Shown piece by piece: positions 16,845-25,352 of a stretch of 64,000 nucleotides of DNA. The stretch covers positions 26,742-90,741 of the forward strand of contig JAHYJE010000007.1 of assembly GCA_019429105.1 (NCBI GenBank). Direction: 5' to 3'. A program made the translations under genes and the position numbers. Origin of the DNA: Syntrophobacterales bacterium. Lineage in GTDB: Bacteria; Desulfobacterota; Syntrophia; Syntrophales; UBA5619. The notes under the pieces are model-generated. The model did not search any database. It saw only the letters and a list, made by a program, of their open reading frames with translations, and was not told the origin of the DNA. How positions within the stretch are numbered: position 1 is the stretch's first letter; the number at the start of each line of letters is the position of its first letter.

Positions 16845-17554
16845 ACATGCTGACGCCATTTTTTCTCACTATCAACGACTGGATCACCAGCGCGACCTAC
16901 CTTGCGGCCCTGGGCTGTCTTCTCTGGGGAATGGTCAGCGTTCTTTTCAGCCCCTGCCATCTCGCCTCCATTCCGCTGGTCGTGGCCTACGTGGCCGGGC
17001 AGGATCAGGTCCTCAAACCCCGGCAGGCCGCCCATTACGCCATTCTTTTTACCGCGGGGCTCTTCATCACGATCGCCCTGATCGGCATTGTCTGCGCGCT
17101 TCTGGGCCGGATGCTGGGGGATGTGGGCAGCTACTGGCAGATCGTGGTCGGTCTCGTTCTGATCTGGGTCGCCCTGGGGATGCTCGGGGTAGAGAAGTGC
17201 AACTTCTCCGGCAGTCGGCTGCAAAGGCTGAACGTCAAGGGCCTGCGCGGCGCTTTTCTTCTGGGGCTTGCCTACGGGGTGCTTTCCGGCTCTTGCACCT
17301 TCGGCTTCATCGCCCCGATCCTGGCTATCATCACGGTGCAGCAGCAGGTGCTGACGGGGATCTTTTTGATCCTGCTTTTCGCCTTGGGCCACTGCCTTCC
17401 CATTGTGGTCGCCGGCAGCTCGACGGCGCTGGTGCGGCGCCTGACCGAAAGCCAGAGCTGGATCGGCTCGGGAGACTGGTTTCGCAAGAGCGCCGGGGTC
17501 GTCATCGGCCTTTTGGGAATCTACTTCATCGGGAGCCCCTTCCTAATTGGATGA
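16841..17554 (+). CDS. CcdA/DsbD-type thiol-disulfide transport membrane protein
   Basis: 237 residues with six hydrophobic segments. Each half carries the cysteine expected in CcdA: FSPCHLASIPLVV (near residue 38) and LSGSCTFGFIAPILA (near residue 150). These move electrons from cytoplasmic thioredoxin to the periplasmic thioredoxin encoded just upstream (ATGA overlap). An alternative ATG is 6 bp downstream. Regulation is expected to be with arsR copy 2. Confidence 0.88.
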   Translation: MNMLTPFFLTINDWITSATYLAALGCLLWGMVSVLFSPCHLASIPLVVAYVAGQDQVLKPRQAAHYAILFTAGLFITIALIGIVCALLGRMLGDVGSYWQIVVGLVLIWVALGMLGVEKCNFSGSRLQRLNVKGLRGAFLLGLAYGVLSGSCTFGFIAPILAIITVQQQVLTGIFLILLFALGHCLPIVVAGSSTALVRRLTESQSWIGSGDWFRKSAGVVIGLLGIYFIGSPFLIG

Positions 17555-17673
17555 TTCTGCGCGATGAAGCAAGTATTTAATTTATTACGGTGAATTTTAG
17601 TTTTATTTGCATTTTTTTAAAAACTGTGTAGTATGCGCCCGTTTCTTACAGCGAGTGATGAAGGAGAGGGCTA

Positions 17674-17949
17674 ATGCAGGACTACTGGATAAAAATCAGC
17701 GAATCGGAAGATGAGGGAATAAAATATCATCATTTTTTAATAACCGCACAAAATCAGGCCGAGGCAAGAAAATTCGCAATGGCGTTTATCGAGCGTTTCA
17801 TCGACGACGATGAGAATCCGGAGGCCATTGAGAACGGTTATTCATTTTACAACAATGCGGTATTTGTTCGTCTGGTTTCGGTAAAAGAGACAACAAAAGA
17901 GGCCTTCAAAAATTTTCTTCTGAAACTCCATACCATCAACATGGGATGA
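17674..17949 (+). CDS. Small conserved-looking protein of unknown function
   Basis: 91 residues, acidic in the middle (FIDDDENPEAIENGYSF) with amphipathic ends and no signal peptide or membrane segment. GGAGAGG 6-7 bp upstream of the ATG supports expression. I do not recognise a family. It lies alone between the CcdA-like gene and the convergent tyrA end, 3 bp from the latter. Confidence 0.6.
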   Translation: MQDYWIKISESEDEGIKYHHFLITAQNQAEARKFAMAFIERFIDDDENPEAIENGYSFYNNAVFVRLVSVKETTKEAFKNFLLKLHTINMG

Positions 17950-17952
17950 TGC

Positions 17953-18708
17953 TTATTTTCGCAGCAGTTCCGCCAGCGCCCCAGTGTTTCGCTCGGCGAT
18001 CAGTCCTTTTACCAGGGAAAGGTTTTTCTCGTAACATTCGACAACCTGCATGATATGGGGATTTTTTGTAAGAATTGACGCGTACAAGTCAGCATTGGCC
18101 CCAAATACCCTGGCGCCCAGCGCTTGTTTTGCCCGGAATATCGGGGTCGAAAATGCCCCCAGTTCTGATTGCTTTCTGCCTGAATCCCGCAGGGCAAGCT
18201 CCATCAGGATCGTATTGAAATGGGTCAGCCCCTGGATAAGGGACATCATTCGGTCGTGCTCCGCGGGGCTTGTTATGGTCACCCGGGTGCCGCGCGCCTC
18301 AAAAAGCCCACTCAAAAAAGATAGCCAGCTCTCCCCCCGGCCGGGGCAGAGGATGATGTTGTTGCCATGCAGCGAGGAAACGTCTGGCCCAAAGAGGGGG
18401 TGGCAACCTATTACTTCGGCGCTGGTTGCGGCGAGCATTGCCCTTACCGATTCTTCCTTCAGAGAGGTAAGATCCATCAGGAGCGAGTCAGCGGCAAGAT
18501 GCGGCCCGATTTTCCTGATAACAGCGATTGTGGCGGCAATGGGGACGGCCACGACAACGATGCGGCAGAGGGCGGCGAGTTCAGCTGCCGGCAAACCCGT
18601 TTTTCTCCCCGCTACATGAACGGCGTATCCTTCCCGGACAAGAAAATCGGCGAACCACTGACCGATCCCTCCGGTTCCTCCAATAATCCCGATCGCAAAG
18701 TCACTCAT
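17953..18708 (-). CDS. tyrA: Prephenate dehydrogenase
   Basis: 251 residues. NAD-dependent conversion of prephenate to 4-hydroxyphenylpyruvate for tyrosine. The N-terminal Rossmann motif is IGIIGGTGGIGQWFA, and the catalytic region has DLTSLKEESV and GCHPLFGPDV with the essential histidine, followed by a helical dimerisation half (LTHFNTILMELALR). It lacks fused chorismate mutase or ACT domains. Last gene of the aromatic operon; its start overlaps aroC by 8 bp. Confidence 0.92.
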   Translation of the reverse strand: MSDFAIGIIGGTGGIGQWFADFLVREGYAVHVAGRKTGLPAAELAALCRIVVVAVPIAATIAVIRKIGPHLAADSLLMDLTSLKEESVRAMLAATSAEVIGCHPLFGPDVSSLHGNNIILCPGRGESWLSFLSGLFEARGTRVTITSPAEHDRMMSLIQGLTHFNTILMELALRDSGRKQSELGAFSTPIFRAKQALGARVFGANADLYASILTKNPHIMQVVECYEKNLSLVKGLIAERNTGALAELLRK

Positions 18709-19774
18709 CAGTCACCCCGCCCCCTTGGATCGCCCGCTGCCGAAGCAGGTGATCGGCAAGCGCCAGGCAGACCATCGCCTCGCAAACCGGAATGATCCGG
18801 GGAATAGCCGCCGCATCGTGTCTGCCTCCGATTTCGACAGTAACGGGGTTGCCGTGAATGTCTATGGTATCCTGCGCAAGCGCGATCGAGGGAATCGGTT
18901 TGCAGGCAGCGCGGATGACTATTTCGTTGCCATTGGCAATGCCCGCCAGGATGCCGCCGGCATTGTTAGTCCGGAAGCCCTCCTTTCCCATCTGGTCATT
19001 GCAGGTGGAACCGGTCATTCTTGCCGCCGCAAAGCCGGCCCCGATCTCCACGCCCTTGACCGAGCCTATCCCCATCAAGGCGCCGGCCAGATCGGCATCT
19101 AACTTGGAAAAGACCGGCGCCCCAAGGCCGGCGGGACATCCGCGGACGATAACCTCAACAATCCCGCCCACGGTATCCCCCGCCTTTCTCGCCTCCGCGA
19201 GGCGGGCGATCATCCTTTTTTCCGCTTTCGGATCGGGACAGTAAAGCGGCCCGGCGGGGCGCGCCGCAGGGACGGGCCCGGCGGCGGATATTCCGCCCAA
19301 CTCCCGGGTAAAGGCAAACACCTCCATTCCGGCCGCAGAGATTATTTTTCGCGCGACGGCGCCCGCCGCAACCCGGCCGGCAGTCTCGCGGGCGGAAGCG
19401 CGCCCGCCGCCCCGGTGATCGCGAATCCCGTACTTGGCCTGGTAGCTGAAATCGCCGTGACCCGGCCGAAAAAGATTCCGCAACCCTTCATAGGCGCCTT
19501 CATCGACATCCCGATTGCTGATTAAAAGAGAAATAGGCGTTCCCGTTGTCTTTCCTTCAAAAACCCCCGACAGAATCTGCACAATGTCTTCCTCGCGTCT
19601 GGGACTTGTCGAGGGCAGCCCGCCGGGCTTGCGTCGCTCCAAATCCTGCTGGATATCGGCAACGGTCAGCGGAATCCGGGGAGGACAGCCGTCGATCACC
19701 GCCCCGATCGCCGGACCGTGCGATTCCCCCCATGTTGTTACCCTGAACAATGTGCCAAATGTGTTGCCGGCCAT
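18701..19774 (-). CDS. aroC: Chorismate synthase
   Basis: 357 residues from the ATG giving MAGNTFGTLFRVTTWGESHG. FMN-dependent elimination of phosphate from EPSP to give chorismate. The family signatures GESHGPAIGAVIDGCPP, GHGDFSYQAKYGIRDHRGGGRASARET and GGRHDAAAIPR are intact. It lies about 70 bp after aroK. Starting at 19783 would add three residues. Confidence 0.96.
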   Translation of the reverse strand: MAGNTFGTLFRVTTWGESHGPAIGAVIDGCPPRIPLTVADIQQDLERRKPGGLPSTSPRREEDIVQILSGVFEGKTTGTPISLLISNRDVDEGAYEGLRNLFRPGHGDFSYQAKYGIRDHRGGGRASARETAGRVAAGAVARKIISAAGMEVFAFTRELGGISAAGPVPAARPAGPLYCPDPKAEKRMIARLAEARKAGDTVGGIVEVIVRGCPAGLGAPVFSKLDADLAGALMGIGSVKGVEIGAGFAAARMTGSTCNDQMGKEGFRTNNAGGILAGIANGNEIVIRAACKPIPSIALAQDTIDIHGNPVTVEIGGRHDAAAIPRIIPVCEAMVCLALADHLLRQRAIQGGGVTDE

Positions 19775-19843
19775 GATCACCAAACCCTTTCTTCATAAAA
19801 ACTACTTTTATCCTTCTTTCTGACGGCGCGCTGCCAGGGGTCT

Positions 19844-20392
19844 TTACCCCTGATCCCCCGGAGGAAAAGGGCCGAATATTTCAGGAAAGGCGCCACCAAT
19901 GATGGCTGCAACCTCCTTTTCGGCAAGCGCATCTGTGTCAACTACCAGATCAGCGCTTTGGCGATAGAGGGGCTCCCGCTGCGCCAAAGTTTTTCTCACT
20001 TCCTCGGAGAGCGATTCCCCCGACAAAGACGGGCGATTTTCGCCGCTGGCCGCATCGCCTTCCATCCGCCCGCTGACAGTATCGGCAGAGGCGACCAGCC
20101 AGATTATCCTGCCGTTTTTTTTGAGGCATTGCATATTCGCCGGATCAAGCACGGCGCCTCCGCCGGTGGCGATAACCACACCTTCCGCCCCGGACACCTC
20201 CTCGATCACGGAGCGTTCTTTTTCTCGAAACGCCGTCCAGCCGTCGGCGGCGACGATCATGGCGATATTCTTTCCGGCGCGGCCGCAGACCAGCTCATCC
20301 GTGTCAAAAAAAGGGCGACCGCTCATCTCTGACAAAAGCCGGCCGATTGTAGTTTTTCCGGTACAGCGGTACCCGATGAGAATTATGTTCAT
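19844..20392 (-). CDS. aroK: Shikimate kinase
   Basis: 182 residues. ATP-dependent phosphorylation of shikimate. The P-loop is GYRCTGKTTIGRLL (residues about 7-20), the shikimate-binding residues are in FFDTDE and TAFREKE, and GGGAVLD is the Walker-B-like loop. The ATG overlaps the aroA stop by one base (TGATG). The C-terminal tail is somewhat longer than in enterics. Confidence 0.94.
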   Translation of the reverse strand: MNIILIGYRCTGKTTIGRLLSEMSGRPFFDTDELVCGRAGKNIAMIVAADGWTAFREKERSVIEEVSGAEGVVIATGGGAVLDPANMQCLKKNGRIIWLVASADTVSGRMEGDAASGENRPSLSGESLSEEVRKTLAQREPLYRQSADLVVDTDALAEKEVAAIIGGAFPEIFGPFPPGDQG

Positions 20393-21654
20393 CAATACAG
20401 ACTCTCCAGAGTTTTCCAGAATCCGGGAAAGGATTTCCCGACGCAGGCCTCATCCTCGATCTCCATCCCCGGCGCGCTCAGGCCCAGAATCGCGAAGCTC
20501 ATCGCAATGCGGTGGTCGTTGTAAGTTTTTATCCGCGCGCCGTGGGGAATTCCCCCTTCGATAATCAGACCGTCGGGCAATTCCTCGGCAACGATTCCGG
20601 TTTTGCGGAGCTCCGCGGCCAAGGCGGCAATCCGATCGCTTTCCTTCAGCCGCAGATGGGCAACATTGCGGATGATGCTCCGGCCTTGGCGCGCCGCACA
20701 GAGCACCGCAAGCGAGGGAACAATATCCGGCATTTTGGCCATATCAAATACCATCTCCCCGTTCGGCATTTTTCCCCCAAGCACTTCAATCGCTTGCTGT
20801 TCGCGGCTGACCGCGCAGCCGAGGTTCTCCAAAACATCCAGAAAGCCGATATCGCCCTGGCGCGTTTGCGGATCGATGTTCTCCACCCGGAAGCGGCCCT
20901 TCAGCAGAGCGGCTGCGAGAAAGAAGTAGGAGGCGCTCGAGGCGTCGCCCTCGATCGTAAATTCCCGCCCCTGATAGAATTGCCCGCTGGGGACAATGTA
21001 ACGGTTATTGCCGGCTAATGCAACCCTGACGCCAAACGCAGCCATTGTCTCGATCGTCAGGGCAATGTAGGGCAAAGAGGGAATCCGCCCCTCCAGGACA
21101 ATCGTTATCGCCCCGGCAGCGTATGGGGCGGCAATCAGCAGCGAGGACACGTACTGGCTGCTTCCGATATCGCACAGTACAACTGTGCCGCCCCGCAGCC
21201 CGTATCCGCCGATCGTTACCGGCGGATAACCTTTTTCTCCTTCAGTATGGCTCTCTACGCCAAGAACGGCAAGGGCATCCAGCAGCGGTTTCAAGGGCCG
21301 TTCACAGAGGCGGTTGTCGCCGGTCAGCAAAAATGGTCCCTTTCCCAGGGAAACAATCCCCGCAAGCAGACGCAGCGCTGTGCCGTTATTGCCCAGCGAT
21401 ATCGCCCTGCCGGTTTTCGGGATCGCCCCGCCCGCCCCTTGTATTAACAAATCAGCGCCGCTCTGCCTTATTTCTACGCCAAGCTTCCGGAACGCCTCGG
21501 CAAGAATGAGCGTGTCGTCGGCGACCAGGATATTTTTCAGCCGCGACTCTCCCCGGGCCAGAGCGGCGATCGCCATCGCCCGCTGCGTCAGGCTTTTCGA
21601 ACCCGGCAAGCCTACAACCGCCTTGAGATTTGCCAGTGGTTTAATGGCGATCAT
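20392..21654 (-). CDS. aroA: 3-phosphoshikimate 1-carboxyvinyltransferase (EPSP synthase)
   Basis: 420 residues. Joins PEP to shikimate-3-phosphate. PGSKSLTQRAMAIAALA is the N-terminal substrate loop; SLGNNGTALRLLAG is the PEP-binding segment, with Leu where the enterobacterial enzyme has Pro101, as in class II-like sequences; LRLKESDRI and DHRIAMSFAI are the C-terminal signatures. The start overlaps the pheA stop by one base. Confidence 0.95.
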   Translation of the reverse strand: MIAIKPLANLKAVVGLPGSKSLTQRAMAIAALARGESRLKNILVADDTLILAEAFRKLGVEIRQSGADLLIQGAGGAIPKTGRAISLGNNGTALRLLAGIVSLGKGPFLLTGDNRLCERPLKPLLDALAVLGVESHTEGEKGYPPVTIGGYGLRGGTVVLCDIGSSQYVSSLLIAAPYAAGAITIVLEGRIPSLPYIALTIETMAAFGVRVALAGNNRYIVPSGQFYQGREFTIEGDASSASYFFLAAALLKGRFRVENIDPQTRQGDIGFLDVLENLGCAVSREQQAIEVLGGKMPNGEMVFDMAKMPDIVPSLAVLCAARQGRSIIRNVAHLRLKESDRIAALAAELRKTGIVAEELPDGLIIEGGIPHGARIKTYNDHRIAMSFAILGLSAPGMEIEDEACVGKSFPGFWKTLESLY

Positions 21655-22754
21655 TACGACGGCTCCCCTTCAGCGCCCCACGGATAGGAACCAAGTATCT
21701 TGAGAAAGGCAGTCCTTCCCCTGAGTTCCTCCAGGCACCGCCGCGTCTTTTCCTCTTCGCCATGGCCGGTGAAATCGGCAAAGAAGAGGTATTCCCAAAG
21801 CCGCTCCTTCATGGGCCAGGATTCGATTCTGGTCAGACTTATTCCCGCCTCGGCAAAGGGAGCAAGGGCATGCTGCAGGGCCCCGGCCGCATGAGCCGTT
21901 CCAAAAAGGATCGAGGTCTTGCTTTTTTCCGTGTCCCCCCCCTCCTGCCGGGCCGGTTTTTTCCCGATGACAAAAAAACGGGTCGTGTTGAGAGGGCTGT
22001 CTTCAATGCCCTCGGCCATAATTTTGAGGTTGTAGAAATCAGCGGCCAGGCTGCTTCCGACGGCAGCCCCGGAGGGATCGGCAAGCGCCCTGCGGGCCGC
22101 CCCCGCCGTGCTTTCCACCTCGATGAGGGAAGCGACCGGCAGGTATCTGCGGAGCCACTGCTGGGATTGCGCCAGGGCCTGGGGGTGCGAATAAACCTTT
22201 TGGACATCCCCCCTCTCGTTGCAATTGGACAGCAGACAAAGCCGTATCCGTAAAAAAACCTCCGCCCGGATGACAAGCGGGGTCGCGATCAGACGATCCA
22301 ACGTCGCCTTAACCGAGCCTTCCGTTGAATTTTCTATGGGAACAATCCCCCAATCATTTTCCTTCTTTTCGACACTGTTGAAAACATCGGCAATTGCGGA
22401 CTTGGGCGCGGCCGTGATGCTGTTTCCGAAATGAGCCAGTGCTGCCTGATGGCTGAAAGAGGCCTCCGGTCCCAGGTAGGCGACGCTAACCGGCGCCTGC
22501 AGGGCCCGCGAAGAGGAGATAATCTCCCGAAAAATATTTTTCAGGGAGCAGTCGGGTAAAACTCCTGCAGTATTTCCCGCGATATTGCGGTAAATATTCT
22601 CCTCCTGGGACGGGTCGTAGATTTCGCGGCCAGCCTCTTTTTTGATTCTGCCGATCTGGAGCGACAAGGAGGCGCGCTCATTGAGAAACCTGATGATTTC
22701 GCGATCAACCCCGGTAATTCTTTCCCTTAACTCTTGGAGGGCATTTTCGCTCAT
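21654..22754 (-). CDS. pheA: Bifunctional chorismate mutase / prephenate dehydratase (P-protein)
   Basis: 366 residues. Residues 1-90 are an AroQ-type chorismate mutase (LRERITGVDREIIRFLNERA). About 90-265 is the prephenate dehydratase (VAYLGPEASFSHQAAL, GIVPIENSTEGSV, NTTRFFVIG). The remainder is an ACT domain for phenylalanine feedback, with GAL at 291-293. The usual ESRP Phe-binding motif reads ESWP (311-314). Overlaps aroB by 4 bp. Confidence 0.95.
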   Translation of the reverse strand: MSENALQELRERITGVDREIIRFLNERASLSLQIGRIKKEAGREIYDPSQEENIYRNIAGNTAGVLPDCSLKNIFREIISSSRALQAPVSVAYLGPEASFSHQAALAHFGNSITAAPKSAIADVFNSVEKKENDWGIVPIENSTEGSVKATLDRLIATPLVIRAEVFLRIRLCLLSNCNERGDVQKVYSHPQALAQSQQWLRRYLPVASLIEVESTAGAARRALADPSGAAVGSSLAADFYNLKIMAEGIEDSPLNTTRFFVIGKKPARQEGGDTEKSKTSILFGTAHAAGALQHALAPFAEAGISLTRIESWPMKERLWEYLFFADFTGHGEEEKTRRCLEELRGRTAFLKILGSYPWGAEGEPS

Positions 22755-23866
22755 AAGCTAAGTTCCTCCAGCGTTTCTCTCAGGATTTCTTCGCGGATGC
22801 CTCCCTGGATGAATGGTTTGCCCAATCTGCGGATCATGACAAAATTGATTATTTTTTTCCCCCCTTCATGGACATTGAGCTCCGCTTTTTTGTCCAGGGA
22901 CAACCGTGCCAGAATGGCATCGATATCAATACCCGCTGGAATCTTGTATTGAAACCCGACTGCGCGGAGCGCGGATTTGATCCTTTCCCCGTCGCCTGCC
23001 GGCAGACCGTGGAGTTTTTCGGAAAGGCGCGCCGCAGCCGCCATGCCGATCGCCACCGCTTCACCGTGGGATAGCTTGTAGCCGGATGTCGCCTCCACTG
23101 CGTGGCCAATGGTGTGCCCAAAATTGAGAATCCGCCGCAGCCCCCCTTCCCGCTCATCGAGCTCCACAATGCTCTTCTTGATCCGGCAGGCTTCAATAAC
23201 TATTTTTGTCAAAAACAAAGGGTCCCGCAGGCCGTTTTTACCGGCGGCTTTTTCGATATCCTTGAGCAGGGAGGGCCTTTCTATGGCGCCGTATTTGATC
23301 ACCTCGGCAAAACCGCTCCGGAAAATCGCGTCGGGAAGAGTTTTTAAAAACTCTGTATCAATAAAGACCCCTTGTGGTTGATAGAAGGTCCCCAGGATAT
23401 TTTTCCCGGAAACGGCGTCAACTCCGGTTTTTCCGCCGATGCTGCTGTCCACTTGGGCAAGCAGGGTGGTTGGCATCTGGACAAAGGGAATGCCCCTCAT
23501 ATAGAGCGAAGCGACAAAACCGGTCAGATCGCCGATCACGCCTCCGCCGAGGGCAACGAGCAGCGTTTGCCGGTCCGCCCCGAGGGAGATCAGGCGCTCG
23601 GCAACCTCAAGCACGGAAGCCAGCGTCTTTGTTTCTTCGCCCGGCGGCAGTACGATCCGCTCTATCCGGAGCCCGGCTTTTTCCAGGGCCTTTTGCACCC
23701 GCTCTCCATGCAGGACGTCAATCGTGCTGTCCGTGACGACCACACAGTGGCTTACGGTTCCGCTTTTGCCCAGCGCCATCCCTGCCCAGTCCAGAATCCC
23801 CTCGCCGATATTAATCTGATAGGAGTCGTCACGGTTCTTTTTAAGCGTTAATCCAAGCTTTCTCAT
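22751..23866 (-). CDS. aroB: 3-dehydroquinate synthase
   Basis: 371 residues. NAD- and Zn-dependent cyclisation of DAHP. LPPGEETKTL, LVALGGGVIGDLTGFVASLYMRGIPFVQMPTTLLAQVDSSIGGKTGVD and the metal-binding LNFGHTIGHAVE histidines are all present, as is HGEAVAIGM. Both ends overlap neighbours (ATGA). Confidence 0.96.
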   Translation of the reverse strand: MRKLGLTLKKNRDDSYQINIGEGILDWAGMALGKSGTVSHCVVVTDSTIDVLHGERVQKALEKAGLRIERIVLPPGEETKTLASVLEVAERLISLGADRQTLLVALGGGVIGDLTGFVASLYMRGIPFVQMPTTLLAQVDSSIGGKTGVDAVSGKNILGTFYQPQGVFIDTEFLKTLPDAIFRSGFAEVIKYGAIERPSLLKDIEKAAGKNGLRDPLFLTKIVIEACRIKKSIVELDEREGGLRRILNFGHTIGHAVEATSGYKLSHGEAVAIGMAAAARLSEKLHGLPAGDGERIKSALRAVGFQYKIPAGIDIDAILARLSLDKKAELNVHEGGKKIINFVMIRRLGKPFIQGGIREEILRETLEELSL

Positions 23867-24891
23867 GACAGCTTCCCGATTTTGTTCTGCATGGCGTCCT
23901 GCATAATCCTTACCTCGTCCATCAGGCGGTAAAAAACCTCGGGGCGCAATGACTGCGGCCCGTCGGAAAGGGCCTTTTCCGGTTCCGGATGGATCTCGAT
24001 GATCGCCCCATGGGCCCCGACGGCAACCGCCGCGCGGGTAAGCGGAATGATGTATTTCGCATGGCCGGCGGCATGGCTGGGGTCAATGATAACCGGCAGG
24101 TGAGTCAACTCCTTGATTACTGGAACGGCGCTTATATCGAGGGTGTTTCTGGTTGCAGTCTCGAAAGTGCGGATTCCCCGCTCGCAGAGTATCACCTGGT
24201 TGTTTCCCCCGGAGAGGATGTATTCGGCGGACATCAGCAGCTCCTCGATTGTCGTCATCATTCCCCGCTTGAGCAGCACCGGCTTGCGGGACAGACCAAC
24301 CCTTTTCAGCAGGGCAAAATTCTGAACATTGCGGGCGCCGATCTGAAAGATATCGCTGTAATCCTCGATCAGATCAATATCCTTCGTATCCATGACCTCG
24401 GTTACGACCGGCATGCCCATTTTCTCGCCCACATTTTTCAGTATCTTCAGCCCTTCTTCCCCCATCCCCTGAAAGCTGTAGGGCGAGGTGCGCGGTTTGA
24501 AGGCGCCGCCCCGCAGAATCTGGGCGCCGGCCTTTTTGGCGATGTACCCGCATTCCATCATCTGTTCCGCGTTTTCGATCGAACAGGGCCCGGCTATTAC
24601 GGTAAACTGCGGCCCCCCGATTTCCACATTGCCGACCCGGACAATCGTCTCTTTTTCCTGGAATTCCCTCCCCGCGAGCTTATACGGTTTGAGGATCGGT
24701 ACGACCTTTTCCACCCCGCGCAAGAAAGCGACGGATTTCAGCAGCACCCTGCCCTGATCGTTTCCCACGGCGCCGATGATTGTCCGTTCCACCCCCTCGG
24801 AAATGTGGGGTCTGTAGCCAGCCGATTCAATCCAGGCCATTACCTCGTGGATATCTTCTTTTGTTGAGTTTTTTTTCATCAGGATAATCAT
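23863..24891 (-). CDS. aroF: 3-deoxy-7-phosphoheptulonate (DAHP) synthase, type I beta with N-terminal regulatory domain
   Basis: 342 residues from the ATG at 24891. The first ~70 residues form a ferredoxin-like regulatory domain of the Thermotoga type (MKKNSTKEDIHEVMAWIESAG). The catalytic barrel follows, with VIAGPCSIEN, GAFKPRTSPYSFQG, PVLLKRGM, CERGIRTFE and IDPSHAAGH. The barrel condenses PEP with erythrose-4-phosphate, and the N-terminal domain senses tyrosine/phenylalanine in relatives. It is the first structural gene of the aromatic operon. The open frame extends upstream to 25137, but that part is the attenuator leader, and AGGGGGC precedes 24891. Confidence 0.95.
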   Translation of the reverse strand: MIILMKKNSTKEDIHEVMAWIESAGYRPHISEGVERTIIGAVGNDQGRVLLKSVAFLRGVEKVVPILKPYKLAGREFQEKETIVRVGNVEIGGPQFTVIAGPCSIENAEQMMECGYIAKKAGAQILRGGAFKPRTSPYSFQGMGEEGLKILKNVGEKMGMPVVTEVMDTKDIDLIEDYSDIFQIGARNVQNFALLKRVGLSRKPVLLKRGMMTTIEELLMSAEYILSGGNNQVILCERGIRTFETATRNTLDISAVPVIKELTHLPVIIDPSHAAGHAKYIIPLTRAAVAVGAHGAIIEIHPEPEKALSDGPQSLRPEVFYRLMDEVRIMQDAMQNKIGKLS

Positions 24892-24904
24892 CTTTTGCCC
24901 CCTT

Positions 24905-24946
24905 AATAAAAAAGGCCGTGGCGAGCTTCTCGCTCTTCCCACAGCC
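24905..24946 (-). terminator. Second terminator hairpin in the aro leader
   Basis: On the minus strand GGCTGTGG (24946-24939) pairs with CCACGGCC (24921-24914), one wobble pair, with an inner GAGC/GCTC helix, followed by TTTTTTATT. It ends about 14 bp before the aroF ATG. Confidence 0.75.
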
Positions 24947-24950
24947 TGAA

Positions 24951-24993
24951 ACAAAAAAGCCATGGGCAGCGTCTTTCCGTCTGTCCATGGCTT
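24951..24993 (-). terminator. First terminator (attenuator) hairpin in the aro leader
   Basis: On the minus strand AAGCCATGG (24993-24985) and CCATGGCTT (24965-24957) pair perfectly around a 19-base loop, followed by TTTTTTG. It starts 20 bp after the leader-peptide stop. Confidence 0.8.
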
Positions 24994-25013
24994 GGTTAAG
25001 TTAAGTTGATTCC

Positions 25014-25100
25014 TTACTTCTCCCTGAGCGCCGGGCAGACCGATCCGATAAAGTAATAAAACCAATACCAGCTTTCGGAAAAAACATTCGCTCTGCCCAT
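25014..25100 (-). CDS. aro operon leader peptide with a SWYWFYYF run
   Basis: A 28-codon minus-strand frame from ATG (25100) to TAA (25014). Residues 10-17 read S-W-Y-W-F-Y-Y-F, seven consecutive aromatic residues covering Trp, Tyr and Phe. It precedes two terminator hairpins and then the DAHP synthase gene, so ribosome stalling at any of the three aromatic codons would relieve termination. The logic matches pheL/trpL leaders but pools all three amino acids, as suits the common pathway. A TTGACA element lies at 25183-25178, about 80 bp upstream, with no good -10. No strong ribosome-binding site is seen; translation is inferred. Confidence 0.75.
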   Translation of the reverse strand: MGRANVFSESWYWFYYFIGSVCPALREK

Positions 25101-25352
25101 TTAACTTACATCCCGCCCAAATATTTATGAACCCCAAACCTCATTTTCGGCGCTTACTGACCACATGTTTTTTTTCTTGTCAAGAAAAATTTTACAACAC
25201 GTTCCATTTTATCTCTTGCATCTGCTCGGCCAACTGCTGTATCTCAATAGTCAATTTGGTGATCAAAATTAAATGCAGCGCAGGGCCCTGGATGGATGCT
25301 GGCTTAAGCTGCTGCAATATTGCGAAGCTCAAGATAATATGGGGCTCTGACC

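Noticed and set aside
20392..21654. Glyphosate-tolerance variant of EPSP synthase
   Set aside because: Leu at the position of enterobacterial Pro101 is ordinary for class II-like enzymes, so it does not by itself show anything unusual.
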